Origin: Dryas octopetala
Taxonomy: Eukaryota; Streptophyta; Magnoliopsida; Rosales; Rosaceae
Assembly (NCBI GenBank): GCA_963921425.1
Contig: OY992837.1
Span: 20,600,630 to 20,664,629, forward strand
Direction of reading: 5' to 3'
DNA length: 64,000 nucleotides
The stretch's first letter is position 1. Each line of letters begins with the position of its first letter. The notes below the pieces were generated by a model that was not told where the DNA came from, searched no databases, and saw nothing but the letters and a program-made list of their open reading frames with translations. Shown here one piece after another: positions 17,046-28,215 of the stretch. Made by a program: the position numbers and the translations under genes.

Positions 17046-20000
17046 TGTCACACCCCGAACCGCGGGTATGCAACAGAGATACCTACCTTGAATGCCCCAA
17101 GAGATTAATACCACTAAATCAAGTATTAATCCCCCAAGATATTCAAGGCGAGTTAAGCCTTTTGGGTTTAGTACGAGTTAGATCAGAGATAATAAATAGC
17201 GGAAAACATGTGGAGTAAAAATAAAACTTCTTCATAGAACCAACTCCCAAAGTTATGGTAGTTCATTGCAACCTTGAAAAATTAAATAAATTCAAAATAC
17301 ATGGTAAGCATAGAATAAAGGTTTCAAAACTACGCAAACGTATAATCAAAGTAAATAACTAAAAACCATCTCTAATCAATAAAGGAAAAATCAACAAAAC
17401 ATACTCGACACGAAAAATCACTTAAATAACAACACCAATTGAATTCAGGAAATTGACAAGTCTCAAGATGCTGCTCTGCTCGACCATCATCCAAGTTCTT
17501 TTCTTTACCATGCTCTATAAAAACATCTAATAAATAAGGAACACAAAAACAATGTAGGGCATCACATACGATCATAGCTTCCCTCAGGAGACCTTGCTAG
17601 GTTTGAAAACCACAAAACCATTCCCAGTGAAAAATATAGTGAAAATCCTTTCCATCGGATTCTTAAATCATCCAAATAAGTTCTTCAAACATTTCTTTTT
17701 AAATCATTTTCAAAACATTTATGACTCGGTTGTACAACAATATGGTAAACATGCATAAAAATCCATAAATAACAGTAAGTCAGATGGTCGATACACATTA
17801 GGTACAACTATGATGTCAGTTGCGAAAGACAGCTACGATAGCGAGAGTGCCCTGGTAATCAGAGATAGAAACTCGCAATTGAGAAACTGTATCAACTGCC
17901 TCTGGATTAGTTATGTGTTTTGTCTTTGCACAAGCACACGTCACACGCGACAAGGCATATGTAAAAGTATCGTGTGTGTAATGTATAGTGTGATAAATTA
18001 TTAAAGCATATTAAAATTTTAATGCACATGCATGTACAGCAATTTAATGAGTCATACTCGTTCCTTTAACTAGAATGATTCAATCTTATTCGAATATTGG
18101 TCTTCATGCATCCATTCTCAATTTAACTAAACTGAGGCAACATAAAGGTCCACTTCATCAATCTCAAGTCATTGCCACAAAAACTCAATGGGCACATTAT
18201 CATTTATTTCATCATCTCAATCCATGTATCACAGTGGCTTAATCTAACTTCGAAACTTTCTGTTATAAGCTCAACTGGCATATCTCAACTTTTGTCCCTT
18301 TAAATTTCTCTTTTGGTATTTATACGGGTCTTTCAAAGTTCATGTAACATATCTCAATCTTACCCTTCTAGTTTCCCTTTAAAAAGGGTTAAAAGTTTAG
18401 GGTTTAGGAAGAGCGGTTCTTTCAAAGTTCATAAACCCTAAACCCTAAACCCTAAACCCAATAAGCTACGGGTCTTTCAAAGTTAATGTAACATATCTCA
18501 ATCTTACCCTTCTAGTTTCCCTTTTGGTACATATACAGGTCTTTCCTTACATGGTACATCAGGCTCTAACGACACTTGAATTCCAAAACATTATAAGAAA
18601 AATTTAACCTTCCCATGAAACTATATCATTAGTAGTACACCTTGATTCTTCAAGTAAACTTATCTCAAGTCGATCATGCGTTCTACTTACCAAATACATT
18701 CAGGTGTCAACTTTCCATCCAACCTAAGCAATCCCTTTCCTTTCGCGTCGTTCAATCCTCGAGGGATATCAACACTTGGTTTGCTCTAGGTATTTCCAAT
18801 CCATCGTGTTACTTATTTCATCACTTCAACCATCTCAATATCTCAGGATCAATTCACAAATACTTTTTATTATTTGAGTCAAATAATTAAGAATATGATG
18901 CAAACAAATCATGACACGATTAAACTTCTTTCTCTAGTGCACTTGCCCAGGATAGTTCTTTCAACTTAAGTTACTTTCCTTTAGTCATCCATGTCGACAA
19001 GTCACTATTTTTTTTTTTTTTACCAAAGATATTACTTTGACAACTCTACATCTGATAAGCAAATTATGCGCAATTTCAATCACATAAGCCTGATAGTGGA
19101 TAGCACAATTCATACATCTAAGTTCAGATATCACAATCACATCCAAGCTATACTTCCCTTTTATTGGGATTGTCACTTTGACAACTCCACTCAAGAAGGT
19201 TGTTACGCACATTCCATGTGATTATCCAAAGTAGAAATATATTGTCTCCCAAGTGACATTTACTTCCAAGTGAGTATTTCCAAACTCATATAAATCATTT
19301 TTCCTCAAATAGTCATTTGATGGTAACATGCAAAATCACAAATCAAACCTTCGAAAAGCTTTAAATCCAACGATACATTAGATCCTTGTTTTAAAAATAG
19401 TAAACCCAAATCACAAGTCATCATACTTCAATTAGAACTTAAGAGATCATTCAATTCAGACATCCATGAAAATATTTCCAAAACAAACGTCTTTCTTTCA
19501 TAAATCAAGTATTTTTGTACTATCCAGGCAATTTCAAATAAACATTCAATCTTTCCCAACTTAGTAACATAATCCATTATGTGAAACCATCTCCTTATGT
19601 CATAGTCAATCGTCTAGAGTCTCATTGTAACAATTTTTGGAAAAATGTTACGGGAAGCATCAGGCCAAAGGCATCTTCGTTGATCAAATGAAAAGTCTAC
19701 GTAATTTCATGTTAATCAATCTCATAAAGGTTTTAATATAAAAACATGAGACCTCCAATGAATTGACTAAAACGACATAAGAGGTATTCTTTATAAGAAA
19801 TTAATATTCAAAATCACAAAGTCACATTGACGAAAATCAAACAAGTAGTAGTCACAATCACATTCACATTCAAACTCTTGTTTAGGGTTACAAATCCTTA
19901 TAGCGTTCCCAACACATGTCCATTACCCTTTTCAATTTCGATGTTCTTCAACTGTTCTTGTAACTCTTCTTAAAACTTTTGTAGGTACTTCAAGCTTTCC

Positions 20001-21181
20001 AAGTAACCAACTTGCAATTCTTAACGTGAGAATTTATCCAATTACTAATGAAGCCATAAAGAAACAAATCCAACTTTCATGGAATATTACAAAATCAATT
20101 CCATCTTAATCAAGGATATAGAAAACATTACTAATTAAGTAAGCATACAACAACCAAATAAATGCAAATGAAACCAATAAAATTCCAACTTAAAGGTGCA
20201 AAGTCATTCCAACTGTGGTTCACGTCCTTAGACTGCTCCTCTTACATGAACATTCCTCTTACAATGAAAACATAACTTATCTTTCTTGGTATTTCCAACC
20301 AACTTCTTTTCCTACATAAATCCCTCGTAGTTGTGCTTCTCTAGCCAAAACTGCTTCCACTAACTCCGAGTATGTCAACAGTCCTACTCCAACTAAGAAC
20401 TTTCGAATTCCAATATTCTTCAAACCTTGAGTGAACTCGACTACTTTCAAGTACATCCTTAGTTCTTCACCAACTACACGATTTCAGGTCTTACTTCACA
20501 AATCCTTGAGTGAACTTAATCGTATCCTTATCATCCAAACAGGCACCAAAACAATGGTCAATATCAATGCATGTAGAAAACAAAGTATGCATTAGAGGTA
20601 CTTTCCTTGATAATACCTAAGATCTCAACGCTCGTCGCGAGTGTGTCAAAGTCTCATATTTCCTTAAAACAAATACATCATGCAACTCAATTTCAGAGTC
20701 CCATAAGTATTGGCTCATTAATCAATCATCACAGACTTAATCATAAATCGAGTGAGCTATATAACTTGCATCTCATCCTATTTCAGTCTCTAAAACCGTA
20801 GACAAATAACAAGTAATAAGCAATTGCTCGAACTTTTCCTAAGTTGATTATGCTCCAATCCTTGAGTGCATTCAGACATCCACCAAGCTTTTTCTTCTCC
20901 TTTGAGGAGGTGAGTTACCATCCTCACTCTAAATTCGGGTGGTATCTTCAGAAACTCAAATTTTTCTTAGATCCAACTTACAGACTTTTCCTTCTCGGAG
21001 ATTCCTCAGAACCCATGGGTCTTTCAAAATCCAACTTGCAGACTTGAATACTTAGCTTACCGTTTAAGAGTCTTTCAAAATCCAACTTGATCTTTTAAAT
21101 AACATTGGTCTAGATTGTTCATAAGTTGAGCATGGTTGTGAGGTCGAGACAACATCTTGTCAATTGGATTAATCGAACAGG
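17046..21181 (-). mobile_element. Decayed Gypsy-type retroelement (LTR fragment and gag remnant)
   Basis: 17046 to about 17950 is closely similar to 52504 to about 53370, sharing TGTCACACCCCGAA, ATGCCCCAAGAGATTAAT and CTTTTGGGTTTAGTACG. TGTCACACC is the terminal sequence of that LTR-like repeat. Beyond about 17950 the two copies differ. On the minus strand around 20240-20480 a broken gag-like frame can be read (FTQGLKNIGIRKFLVGVG; LVEAVLAREAQLRGI), followed by remains of a zinc knuckle (LCFHCKRNVH). This suggests a minus-strand element. Many stops and frameshifts are present, and no protease, reverse transcriptase or integrase is visible. The right boundary is simply the start of the hAT element and may be imprecise. 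Confidence 0.5.
18324..18524. repeat. Inverted telomere-like repeats between 57-bp direct duplications
   Basis: 18324-18380 and 18468-18524 are the same 57-bp sequence with one mismatch (both start ACGGGTCTTTCAAAGTT). Between them lie TTTAGGGTTTAGG (about 18396-18408) and, in the opposite direction, four tandem CCCTAAA units (18433-18459). The last is the Arabidopsis-type plant telomere repeat in its C-rich orientation. Confidence 0.8.
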
Positions 21182-21443
21182 CAGGGACGAACGCACAGCC
21201 AAGCTTGGGGGGTCGGGCGACCCCCCGAACAGCGGAGCACGCAAGCTTGGACCTCTATACGGCGACATCAGCGACCTCACAACGTGAAGAAGGCAACCCC
21301 CAAGTGTTTGATGAAAGTGCTCACTGAGAAGAGAAGAGGGGTTGGGCTGTGGGCTGCTCACTGAGTCACTAGCACTGTGTTTGTTCACTTATTGGCGCCT
21401 AGCCAAAACGACCTGGCTTGTTTTTTTTTTTTTTTAAGTTCTT

Positions 21444-21467
21444 GCTCAAAACGACGTCGTTTTGAGC
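21444..21467. promoter_or_regulatory. 24-bp perfect palindrome in the hAT promoter region
   Basis: A perfect palindrome centred on ACGACGTCGT, with arms GCTCAAA and TTTGAGC. It lies about 270 bp inside the left end of the hAT element, after a poly-T run and before the presumed non-coding first exon. ACGTC cores are typical bZIP sites, so a regulatory or transposase-binding role is possible but unproven. Confidence 0.45.
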
Positions 21468-22024
21468 TAGGAACTAAAAAAGAAAATAAAAAAGACTCTT
21501 GCTGACTTGCTGTTTAACCCGTGTGTGTGCTCTTCAGCCTCTTCCTCACTCATTCCCTTCATTAATTTCCCTAAACAACCAAACCCACACACAGAGCCCA
21601 ACCCACTAAGGCTAGAACCCAGCCAGCCATCGCCCCTGCTGCAGTGCTACTCGCCGCGCCCCTGCTGGCTGCTGCCCAGTGCCCTTCAAAACTCAAGTTT
21701 AAAATTTGAATTTTATGTTTTCAAGTAAGTTTGAATTTATAATATATGATATTTTTTAATTAATTGATAAGATTATTGTGATTAAATTAGACTAATTAGT
21801 GGTTTCTTGATGTTGATTTAATTATTGGTTGATTAATTGATTATGAATTTTTATTGTATTAATATGATTATTGGATTGTTGTTGATTATTTTTTTTAATA
21901 ATTTGATTAATTGATTATGAGTTTTTATTATATTAAGTTGATTATTGGATTTTGGTTAATTATTGTTATTACTTGATAAATTTGATAAATTGATTATTGG
22001 AAATTGGTTTACATGTGTAGAATT

Positions 22025-22209
22025 ATGGAACGATATTTTAAAAGAAAATGTCCAACGGGTAGTTCAAATAATTCGTCTAATTTAAGTTTTGGTTCGACTT
22101 TAAGTGGGTTAGATGATATTTTGGCTAATCTTCAAGCAGACTTTGGATTAAGAACTCAAATGGCAGATTATAGCCCTAATATTCAAGATGAGATCCGAAG
22201 AACATATCT
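22025..22209 (+). pseudogene. hAT transposase, N-terminal piece
   Basis: The ATG at 22025 begins MERYFKRKCPTG, the typical start of plant TTF-zinc-finger (ZMYM1-like) hAT transposases. The frame leads to DYSPNIQDEIRRTYL before homology stops at 22209. A plausible 5' untranslated exon (to about 21723, donor GTAAGT) and an acceptor TGTGTAG just before 22021 suggest a leader intron. The expected continuation (QKGPCQP) is found only at 34850, after a 12.6-kb insertion. The codons after 22209 come from inserted sequence and end quickly. Confidence 0.7.
22184..22209 (+). repeat. Left copy of a 26-bp duplication bordering the 12.6-kb insertion
   Basis: These 26 bases (starting CAAGATGAGATCCGAAG) are identical to 34827-34852, the right border of the insertion within the hAT transposase. 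The arrangement is like a long target-site duplication. Confidence 0.85.
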
Positions 22210-23467
22210 AATCGAAAATTTGGTCTCTGGTCTCTAATCGAAAATTTCGCCGAAATTTCGAGGATTTCAAAAAATTTTGGTGAAATTTTTTGAAATTAAT
22301 TTGGTATGGTGTTAAAATTTTCATACCCCTAAAAAACGAAATTTTCGCCAAAAATTTCAAAATTTTACTCCTTGGATGGAACTAAGTAGCTAGCAGCTGG
22401 CTTTTGAAGGGCCAGAAAATAGTGCATGAGAAAATAATTAAGAAGAAAGAAAAAAGAGGATATATAATAGCGATGGTTAAGGCTTTGTGAGCCATTTTAT
22501 GAATGTGATATAGAGCTAGTGCTTAGTGAATCAATGAAGGATGTACTGTACGTCAGTGAGGAGAGAGAAATCAGATAGGGAGTACTAGGAGAGAGACGGA
22601 CATAGACGGAAAAGTTATAATGTGGACCGGGTAGATAGTGTTTGGGCTTACTTAGAATTGAATTTAAACAGCTGGACCAAAAAAGGAATGGCTGCCCAAA
22701 TTTGGACTTTAAAATCATTATCTTTAAAAAATTTATAATTAATTTTTTAAAGATAATGATTAATAATTATTAATAAATAATTATTAATCATTATAATGAA
22801 TAACTATTAATCATTATAATCATTATGGGGGTTATTAATTATTAGTAAATAATTAATAACCCCCAATTAGTAGTAGAGTTATTTCAAACCTCTAGTGTTC
22901 TTAGAATTAATTGATACCCCCTTAGTTGGCTCCCCCTAAATCCTGATCAATATGAAAACAATATTATGTTGTTTAATCTTAGTTGCCCATGCGTGCCTTG
23001 GTCCACGCGCTGCTCACTGGCCCATGCATTACTTCTCCATCTTGGCCCACATGCTACATAGCCAACATTGCAGTAAAAATTAACTAAAGAAAAAATAAAG
23101 CAGCCATGGAGAATCCAACTCAAGACAAGTGGTATAAACATACTATTCCCAACCAACCCAACTACACAACAAATTGTAATACTAAATGGATTAATTTAAT
23201 TTATAGAGTTTAACAAATATTAAATAATTACAATAAAAAAAGTCTATATACTATCAGATATTTATAATAGAGATTGTACACAATTACTAAACAATAACAT
23301 GCAATTAAATCCCACAAGCCCAATAAAACCTAAAACTATAATTCAAAAAAAAAAAAAAAAAACAAAACGAAAAGGCCGAACATACAACATACAAGCTTGT
23401 TACAAAACAATTACGATTTTTAAAATTTTAATATTTTCATTTTCCCAAATTTCAATTTCACACATAT
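22210..23467. other. Inserted non-coding DNA with short palindromic elements
   Basis: 22215-22370 contains inverted words (CGAAAATTTCGCCGAAATTTC and GAAATTTTCGCCAAAAATTT), suggesting a small foldback. 22711-22761 is an AT-rich palindrome (AAAATCATTATCTTT with its inverse). 22827-22864 is a hairpin with perfect 16-bp arms, GGGGGTTATTAATTAT and its complement, and a 6-base loop. No gene is supported. Confidence 0.45.
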
Positions 23468-23983
23468 CAGAATTAATCACAATGAAATTGAATTAATCAC
23501 ATTGAAACTGAATCTCACACTGAAACAGAATCGATCACACTGAGATTGAATCAATCACACACTGAAACTGAATCGATCACACTGACATTGAATTGATCAC
23601 AGTGAAACTGAATCTCACATTGAAACGGAATCGATCACATTGAGATTGAATCGATCACACTGAGATTGAATTAATCACATTGAAACTGGATCAATCATAC
23701 TGAGACTGAATCGATCACACTGAAACTGAATCTCACACTGAAACTGAATTGATCATACTGAAACTTAATCGCTCACACTGAAACTGAAACGATCACACTG
23801 AAAATGATTCGGTCACACTGAAACTGAATCGGTCACACTGAGATTGAATGGATGACACTGAAACTGATTCTCTCACTGAAACTGAATCGATCACACTGAA
23901 ACTAAATCAGTCACACTGAGATTGAATCGATGAAACTGAAACTGAATCGATCACATTGAAACTGAATCGATCACACTACTATA
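23468..23983. repeat. Minisatellite with a unit of about 20 bp
   Basis: Roughly 500 bp of degenerate tandem copies of ATCGATCACACTGAAACTGA, with variants such as GAGATTGA and GGTCACACTG and some shortened units. No reading frame with coding character spans it. Confidence 0.85.
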
Positions 23984-24249
23984 TAACATGCCTTTATATG
24001 TGAAAAAAATTATAATAAAAATAGTTACACTAATTTTCAATAAAAAATTAATTACACTAATTTGCAATAAAAAATAGTTAAATTAAATTTGCAATAAAAA
24101 ATTAATTACACTAAATTTGAAACAAAAAAATTACACTAAATTAGTAATAAAAAAACAATTACACAATTTTTAAAATTAAAATAGAAATAAGAAAGATTTC
24201 TTATCTTTTAAAATGTGTATAAATATCATTAAATGCCAATCTTTGCACA

Positions 24250-24420
24250 TCAAAGTCCTCAGTCCAGGTGGTAAGGTGTTTGGGTAATCTCTTAAAGCCT
24301 ACTTGTCTTGGGTTCGAACTCCCTTTGAAGCCTACTTGTCTTTGGGCCCGTGCGTGTGTCAGATGGGTTGAGTAAGGTGGGTCTTGGTGCGCGTATGATA
24401 AGGTCAATTTGGCAATATGT
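24250..24420 (+). repeat. tRNA-derived SINE-like sequence
   Basis: An A-box-like GTCCAGGTGGTAAGGTG (about 24263-24279) and a B box GGGTTCGAACTCC (about 24310-24322) lie about 35 bp apart, as in tRNA-derived plant SINEs. A GC-richer body follows. It does not fold into a full tRNA and lacks a functional anticodon arm, so a SINE is preferred over a tRNA gene. Confidence 0.5.
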
Positions 24421-24855
24421 TACAGGGGTTAAAAAATGAATTGTAAGTATTAGAGGGTTTTAAAAGAGTTTTTAGATGGGTGGAGGTTTAGGCAAATTTT
24501 GAATGTAGTTAAGGGGTTTAAAATTAGGCACTATAAAAAATTGTAAGATAATAATTGATTTGATCAATACATATTTATAGAAATTTGTGATGAATTTTTT
24601 CTTTTTTAATAATTTTCCAATTTTAGAAGCACTTTTTCATTAGGCAGCCAAACACTTTGTAAAACATTAAAAGCACTTTTATTTAGTAAAGAAGCACTTT
24701 CATGTTGGACACCCAAACAACAAACAACTTATCTGCAAAAGCGCTACTAAACAAAAACACTTCCTATAGAAGCACTTTAAAACAAGTCCTTATTATTTTT
24801 TTTTTTGCCAAACACCAATTTTTTTTTTTTTTATAAAAAATAAGTACTTTTATCA

Positions 24856-25272
24856 TTTTAAAAGGGGATTAATGTCATTTTGCTCCCCAGACTATTACAC
24901 ATGTTTCAGTTTGCTCCCCAGACTTCTAATTTGGAAAATTAAGGACCCTGACTTTTTCAATTTTGCCAATTAAGGTTATTCCGTCAATTTATACATTTTT
25001 CATCTAAAATGTCGAGATGATCAAGCAAAATTTAGCAAGAAATAAAAGAGAAAAAATGATGCATGAGGAAAAAATGATAAGATCTAATTGGAAGGGACCA
25101 TTTTGCCTCAAAGATTTGGATAAAAAATGTGTAAATTGACAAAAGAACCTCAATTGGCAAAATTAAAAAAGTCAGAGTCCTTAATTTTCCAAATTAGAAG
25201 TCTGGGGAGCAAACTAATATAAGTGTAATAGTCGGGGGAGTAAAATGGTATTAATCCCTTTTAAAAGCCCTT
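24856..25272. mobile_element. Foldback element of about 0.4 kb
   Basis: The left arm (GGGATTAATGTCATTTTGCT, then CCCCAGACT, ACTTCTAATTTGGAAAATTA and GACTTTTTCAATTTTGCCAA) is repeated inverted in the right arm (TTGGCAAAATTAAAAAAGTC, TAATTTTCCAAATTAGAAGT, GTCTGGGGAG, AAAATGGTATTAATCCC). Arms are about 190 bp. TTTTAAAAG occurs at both outer edges and may be part of a target duplication. No coding sequence. Confidence 0.75.
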
Positions 25273-26254
25273 TTGGCCCTCCTCCAAAAGCAATGCCGAA
25301 GAGACCAAAAAAAAAAAAAAAAAAAGCAGCCAATTCACTTTGACCAAAAAAAATAAAAAACAGCTAATTCAGTAATTCACTCACCTCCCACTCTCTGACT
25401 CTCGAGACTTTCCCAGTCACTCCTCTCCCTCGACCTCACCCAACCCTAAAACTGAACACTCTCACCTGAAGGCTAAAGACCTCACAGAAGACTCCTCCCA
25501 GTCACTCCTCTTCCTCGTGACTCTCTTGCGTCGCCCTCTCTCACAGAAGACCTCACCCAGTCACTCCTCTCCCTCGTGACTCTCTCGCGCCGCCAAAGAC
25601 CTCACCCAGATTCGATCCCTGTTCGTCACTTTTCTGTTTTTCCATCAAGCTCTCACAATCGTCGGCTCTCTCGATCTCCCATCATCCCGATTCTCTTAGG
25701 TCTCCCATCGTGGATTTTAAAGGTAATTACTTTTTAGGGTTTCGATTTAGGGATTTAGGGATTTAGGGATTCGATTTGTAATTCTCTGTTAGGGTCTTTA
25801 GGCTTATTTTGATGTTAATTAGCTAATTTTGTGTCTCAGATAAAAAAAAACCCTCTCTCACCGAGCTGCCTGAGAGTCTCACTGGCCTAAGGTATCAGTA
25901 TGTTTGATCTTTCATTACAATTTTCTTCCCCTATTTGATCTTTTAGTACTTAAAAAGATCCCATTATTGTATTGTTGTTTTGCATCAATTTGAAATTGTG
26001 AAGTAAAATTTTTGTATTATTCAGGTTTCAATTCTTAGGAGTACAAAATTGTAAAGCAAAAATGGAGTAGACTATTGAGAGGCTTGAATTGCAATTAACC
26101 CAAAGAATAGGTAAGAAATTGAAAACAATTAAAATGAAAGGTTGCAAGTTGTAATTTACTCTTGTATTCCAAAAAATCTTGAGCCTATATATATAGACTA
26201 ACGAAAAGAGAAGACACGCACACAACGATCTGAACTCGGACTCTCCTGGTAGCG

Positions 26255-26294
<40 letters not shown>

Positions 26295-26643
26295 GTTGAT
26301 TGAAGTCTCTTTTGATTCCTTATTATTAATTTTCCAATTATTCCAATTAGGATTTTGATTATTATTATTCATTTTTTTCTAATTACTCCAATTAGGGTTT
26401 TGATTGTTATTATTAATTTTTTTTTTTCTAATTATTCCAATTAGGTTTTTGAGATAAGCTAGACGGCACCATCGATTAGTTGGGACGAAGAGAAGCCGCA
26501 ACCTCTTTCGAAGAAAAAGAAGAGCCTGGCCCCGAAGCACCATCAATTAGTAGCCCAGTAACTCGTATTCTACAAGCAACTCGTATTCTACAAGCAACTC
26601 ATAGAAATTGTTTTTTGGTTTCTTCCGTTACAATTGTTCACAA
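25273..26643 (+). promoter_or_regulatory. Promoter and leader region of OTP70
   Basis: From about 25370 the sequence becomes CT-rich (CTCACCCAGTCACTCCTCTC repeats), as in the leaders of constitutive plant genes. It also has a TTAGGGATTTAGGGATT stretch near 25745 and a (CT)n run at about 26257-26287. The transcription start and any leader intron cannot be placed without transcript data. Confidence 0.4.
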
Positions 26644-28215
26644 ATGGTGATCACTTTGCAACCGCTAAGTTTCCACACAACAAAACCGAATAACCAGTGT
26701 TCTTCTAATAGCAAGAGAAACAAGAAGCCAAAACAAAATCACCAAAAGCAAAGCACCAACTATCTCTCTTTCCCAAAATCAACTCCAACCCCACTCATTC
26801 TCAACTGTGAACCCTACACCCAAACCAAACTCCAAGCCCTCGATGCTATCGTCAAGGACCTTGAAGCATCCATTAACAATGGCATAGCCGTTGGCACTGA
26901 AATCTTTGCTTCCCTTTTAGAAACATGTTACCGCTTAGAAGCCATGGACTACGGTCTTCGAATTCACCGCCTTATCCCCACAAGCCTTTTACGTAGAAAT
27001 GTTGGCATCTCGTCGAAGCTTCTTAGACTCTATGCGTCAGGTGGGTATATCGAGGAGGCTCACCAGGTGTTCGAACAAATGTCTAAGAGGGACGCGTCGA
27101 CTTTTGCCTGGAATTCGCTTATCTCAGGGTATGCTGAATTGGGTTTGTATGAGGATGCTATGGCGCTCTACTTTCAAATGGAGGAAGATGGGGTTGAACC
27201 AGACCGGTTCACGTTCCCTCGAGTTTTAAAAGCTTGTGGAGGAATAGGGTTCGTTCAAATTGGCGAGGCTGTTCATCGGCATGTAGCGCGTTTGGGTTTC
27301 TTGGATGATAGGTTCATCTTGAATGCACTAGTGGACATGTATGCTAAATGTGGTGACATTGTGAAGGCTCGGAAAGTGTTCGATAAAATTGCTAAGCGGG
27401 ACTCGGTTTCTTGGAACACTATGCTCACGAGTTATATGCGTCATAGGCTTTTGTTGCAGGCGTTGGACGTCTTTCGCCAGATGTTGCACGAAGGGTGCCA
27501 GCCGGACTCTGTTGCTATATCCACAATTCTTTCTGCCCTGCCATCGTTGGAGCTTGTGGTTCAAATTCATGGATGGGCGATTCGGCATGGAGTTGAGTGG
27601 AACTTGTCCATTGCCAATTCCTTGATTGCTGTGTATTCCAATCACGGTGAGTTGAGTCAAGGGCGTTGGTTGTTTCGTCATATGCCTGAGGGGGATGTCA
27701 TAACATGGAATACTATGATTTCAGCTCATTCGAAAAACCCCAAAGCTTTGTTCTATTTCGAGCAGATGGAGAGTGCTGGTTTCTCGCCTGACAGTATCAC
27801 ATTCGTGTCTATATTATCGGCTTGTGCCCATTTGGGTTTGGTGAAGGATGGGGAGAGATTATATTCTGCCATGAAAAATAGATATAGAATTAGCCCAATT
27901 ATGGAACATTATGCTTGCATGGTGAATCTTTACGGAAGAGCAGGCCGAATCAAAGAAGCTTATGGTATCATTGTGGAAGGAATGGAGTTTGAGGCTGGTC
28001 CAACTGTGTGGGGTGCATTGCTTTATGCTTGCTACCTTCATGGAAATGTAGATATTGGAGAGATTGCTGCTGAGAGGCTCTTTGAATTGGAGCCTGATAA
28101 TGAATACAATTTTGAGCTTTTAATGAAGATTTATGGCAATGTGGGTAGAGTGGAGGATGTGGAGAGAGTAAGAGTGATGATGGTGGATAGGGGATTGGAC
28201 AATTTGGACTCATAG
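26644..28215 (+). CDS. OTP70: Pentatricopeptide repeat protein, OTP70 (At4g25270-like)
   Basis: An intron-less 523-residue protein starting MVITLQPLSFHTTK. The frame is open further upstream, but only from a TTG. The Ser/Thr/Lys-rich N-terminus with SFPKSTPTPLILN suits a chloroplast transit peptide. From about residue 121 the protein is a chain of 31-36-residue PPR units (for example WNSLISGYAELGLYEDAMAL, ALVDMYAKCGDIVKARKVF, HYACMVNLYGRAGRIKEAY). It ends in an E-type tail (GPTVWGALLYACYLHGNVDI, LFELEPDNEYNFELL). Sequence and length closely match, from memory, Arabidopsis OTP70, an E-class plastid PPR protein implicated in splicing of the rpoC1 intron. No DYW domain is present. The gene is intact but lies within a segment inserted in a hAT transposon. 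A nearly identical, broken copy lies 6.4 kb downstream. Confidence 0.85.
   Translation: MVITLQPLSFHTTKPNNQCSSNSKRNKKPKQNHQKQSTNYLSFPKSTPTPLILNCEPYTQTKLQALDAIVKDLEASINNGIAVGTEIFASLLETCYRLEAMDYGLRIHRLIPTSLLRRNVGISSKLLRLYASGGYIEEAHQVFEQMSKRDASTFAWNSLISGYAELGLYEDAMALYFQMEEDGVEPDRFTFPRVLKACGGIGFVQIGEAVHRHVARLGFLDDRFILNALVDMYAKCGDIVKARKVFDKIAKRDSVSWNTMLTSYMRHRLLLQALDVFRQMLHEGCQPDSVAISTILSALPSLELVVQIHGWAIRHGVEWNLSIANSLIAVYSNHGELSQGRWLFRHMPEGDVITWNTMISAHSKNPKALFYFEQMESAGFSPDSITFVSILSACAHLGLVKDGERLYSAMKNRYRISPIMEHYACMVNLYGRAGRIKEAYGIIVEGMEFEAGPTVWGALLYACYLHGNVDIGEIAAERLFELEPDNEYNFELLMKIYGNVGRVEDVERVRVMMVDRGLDNLDS

Noticed and set aside
26608..26643. Upstream extension of OTP70 by 12 codons
   Set aside because: It starts with TTG, and the first ATG in frame is 26644, which also gives the N-terminus expected for the family.
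26999..28213. Alternate-frame and antisense frames over OTP70, and likewise over its duplicate
   Set aside because: Shadows of the PPR coding sequence; present in both copies only because the DNA is duplicated.
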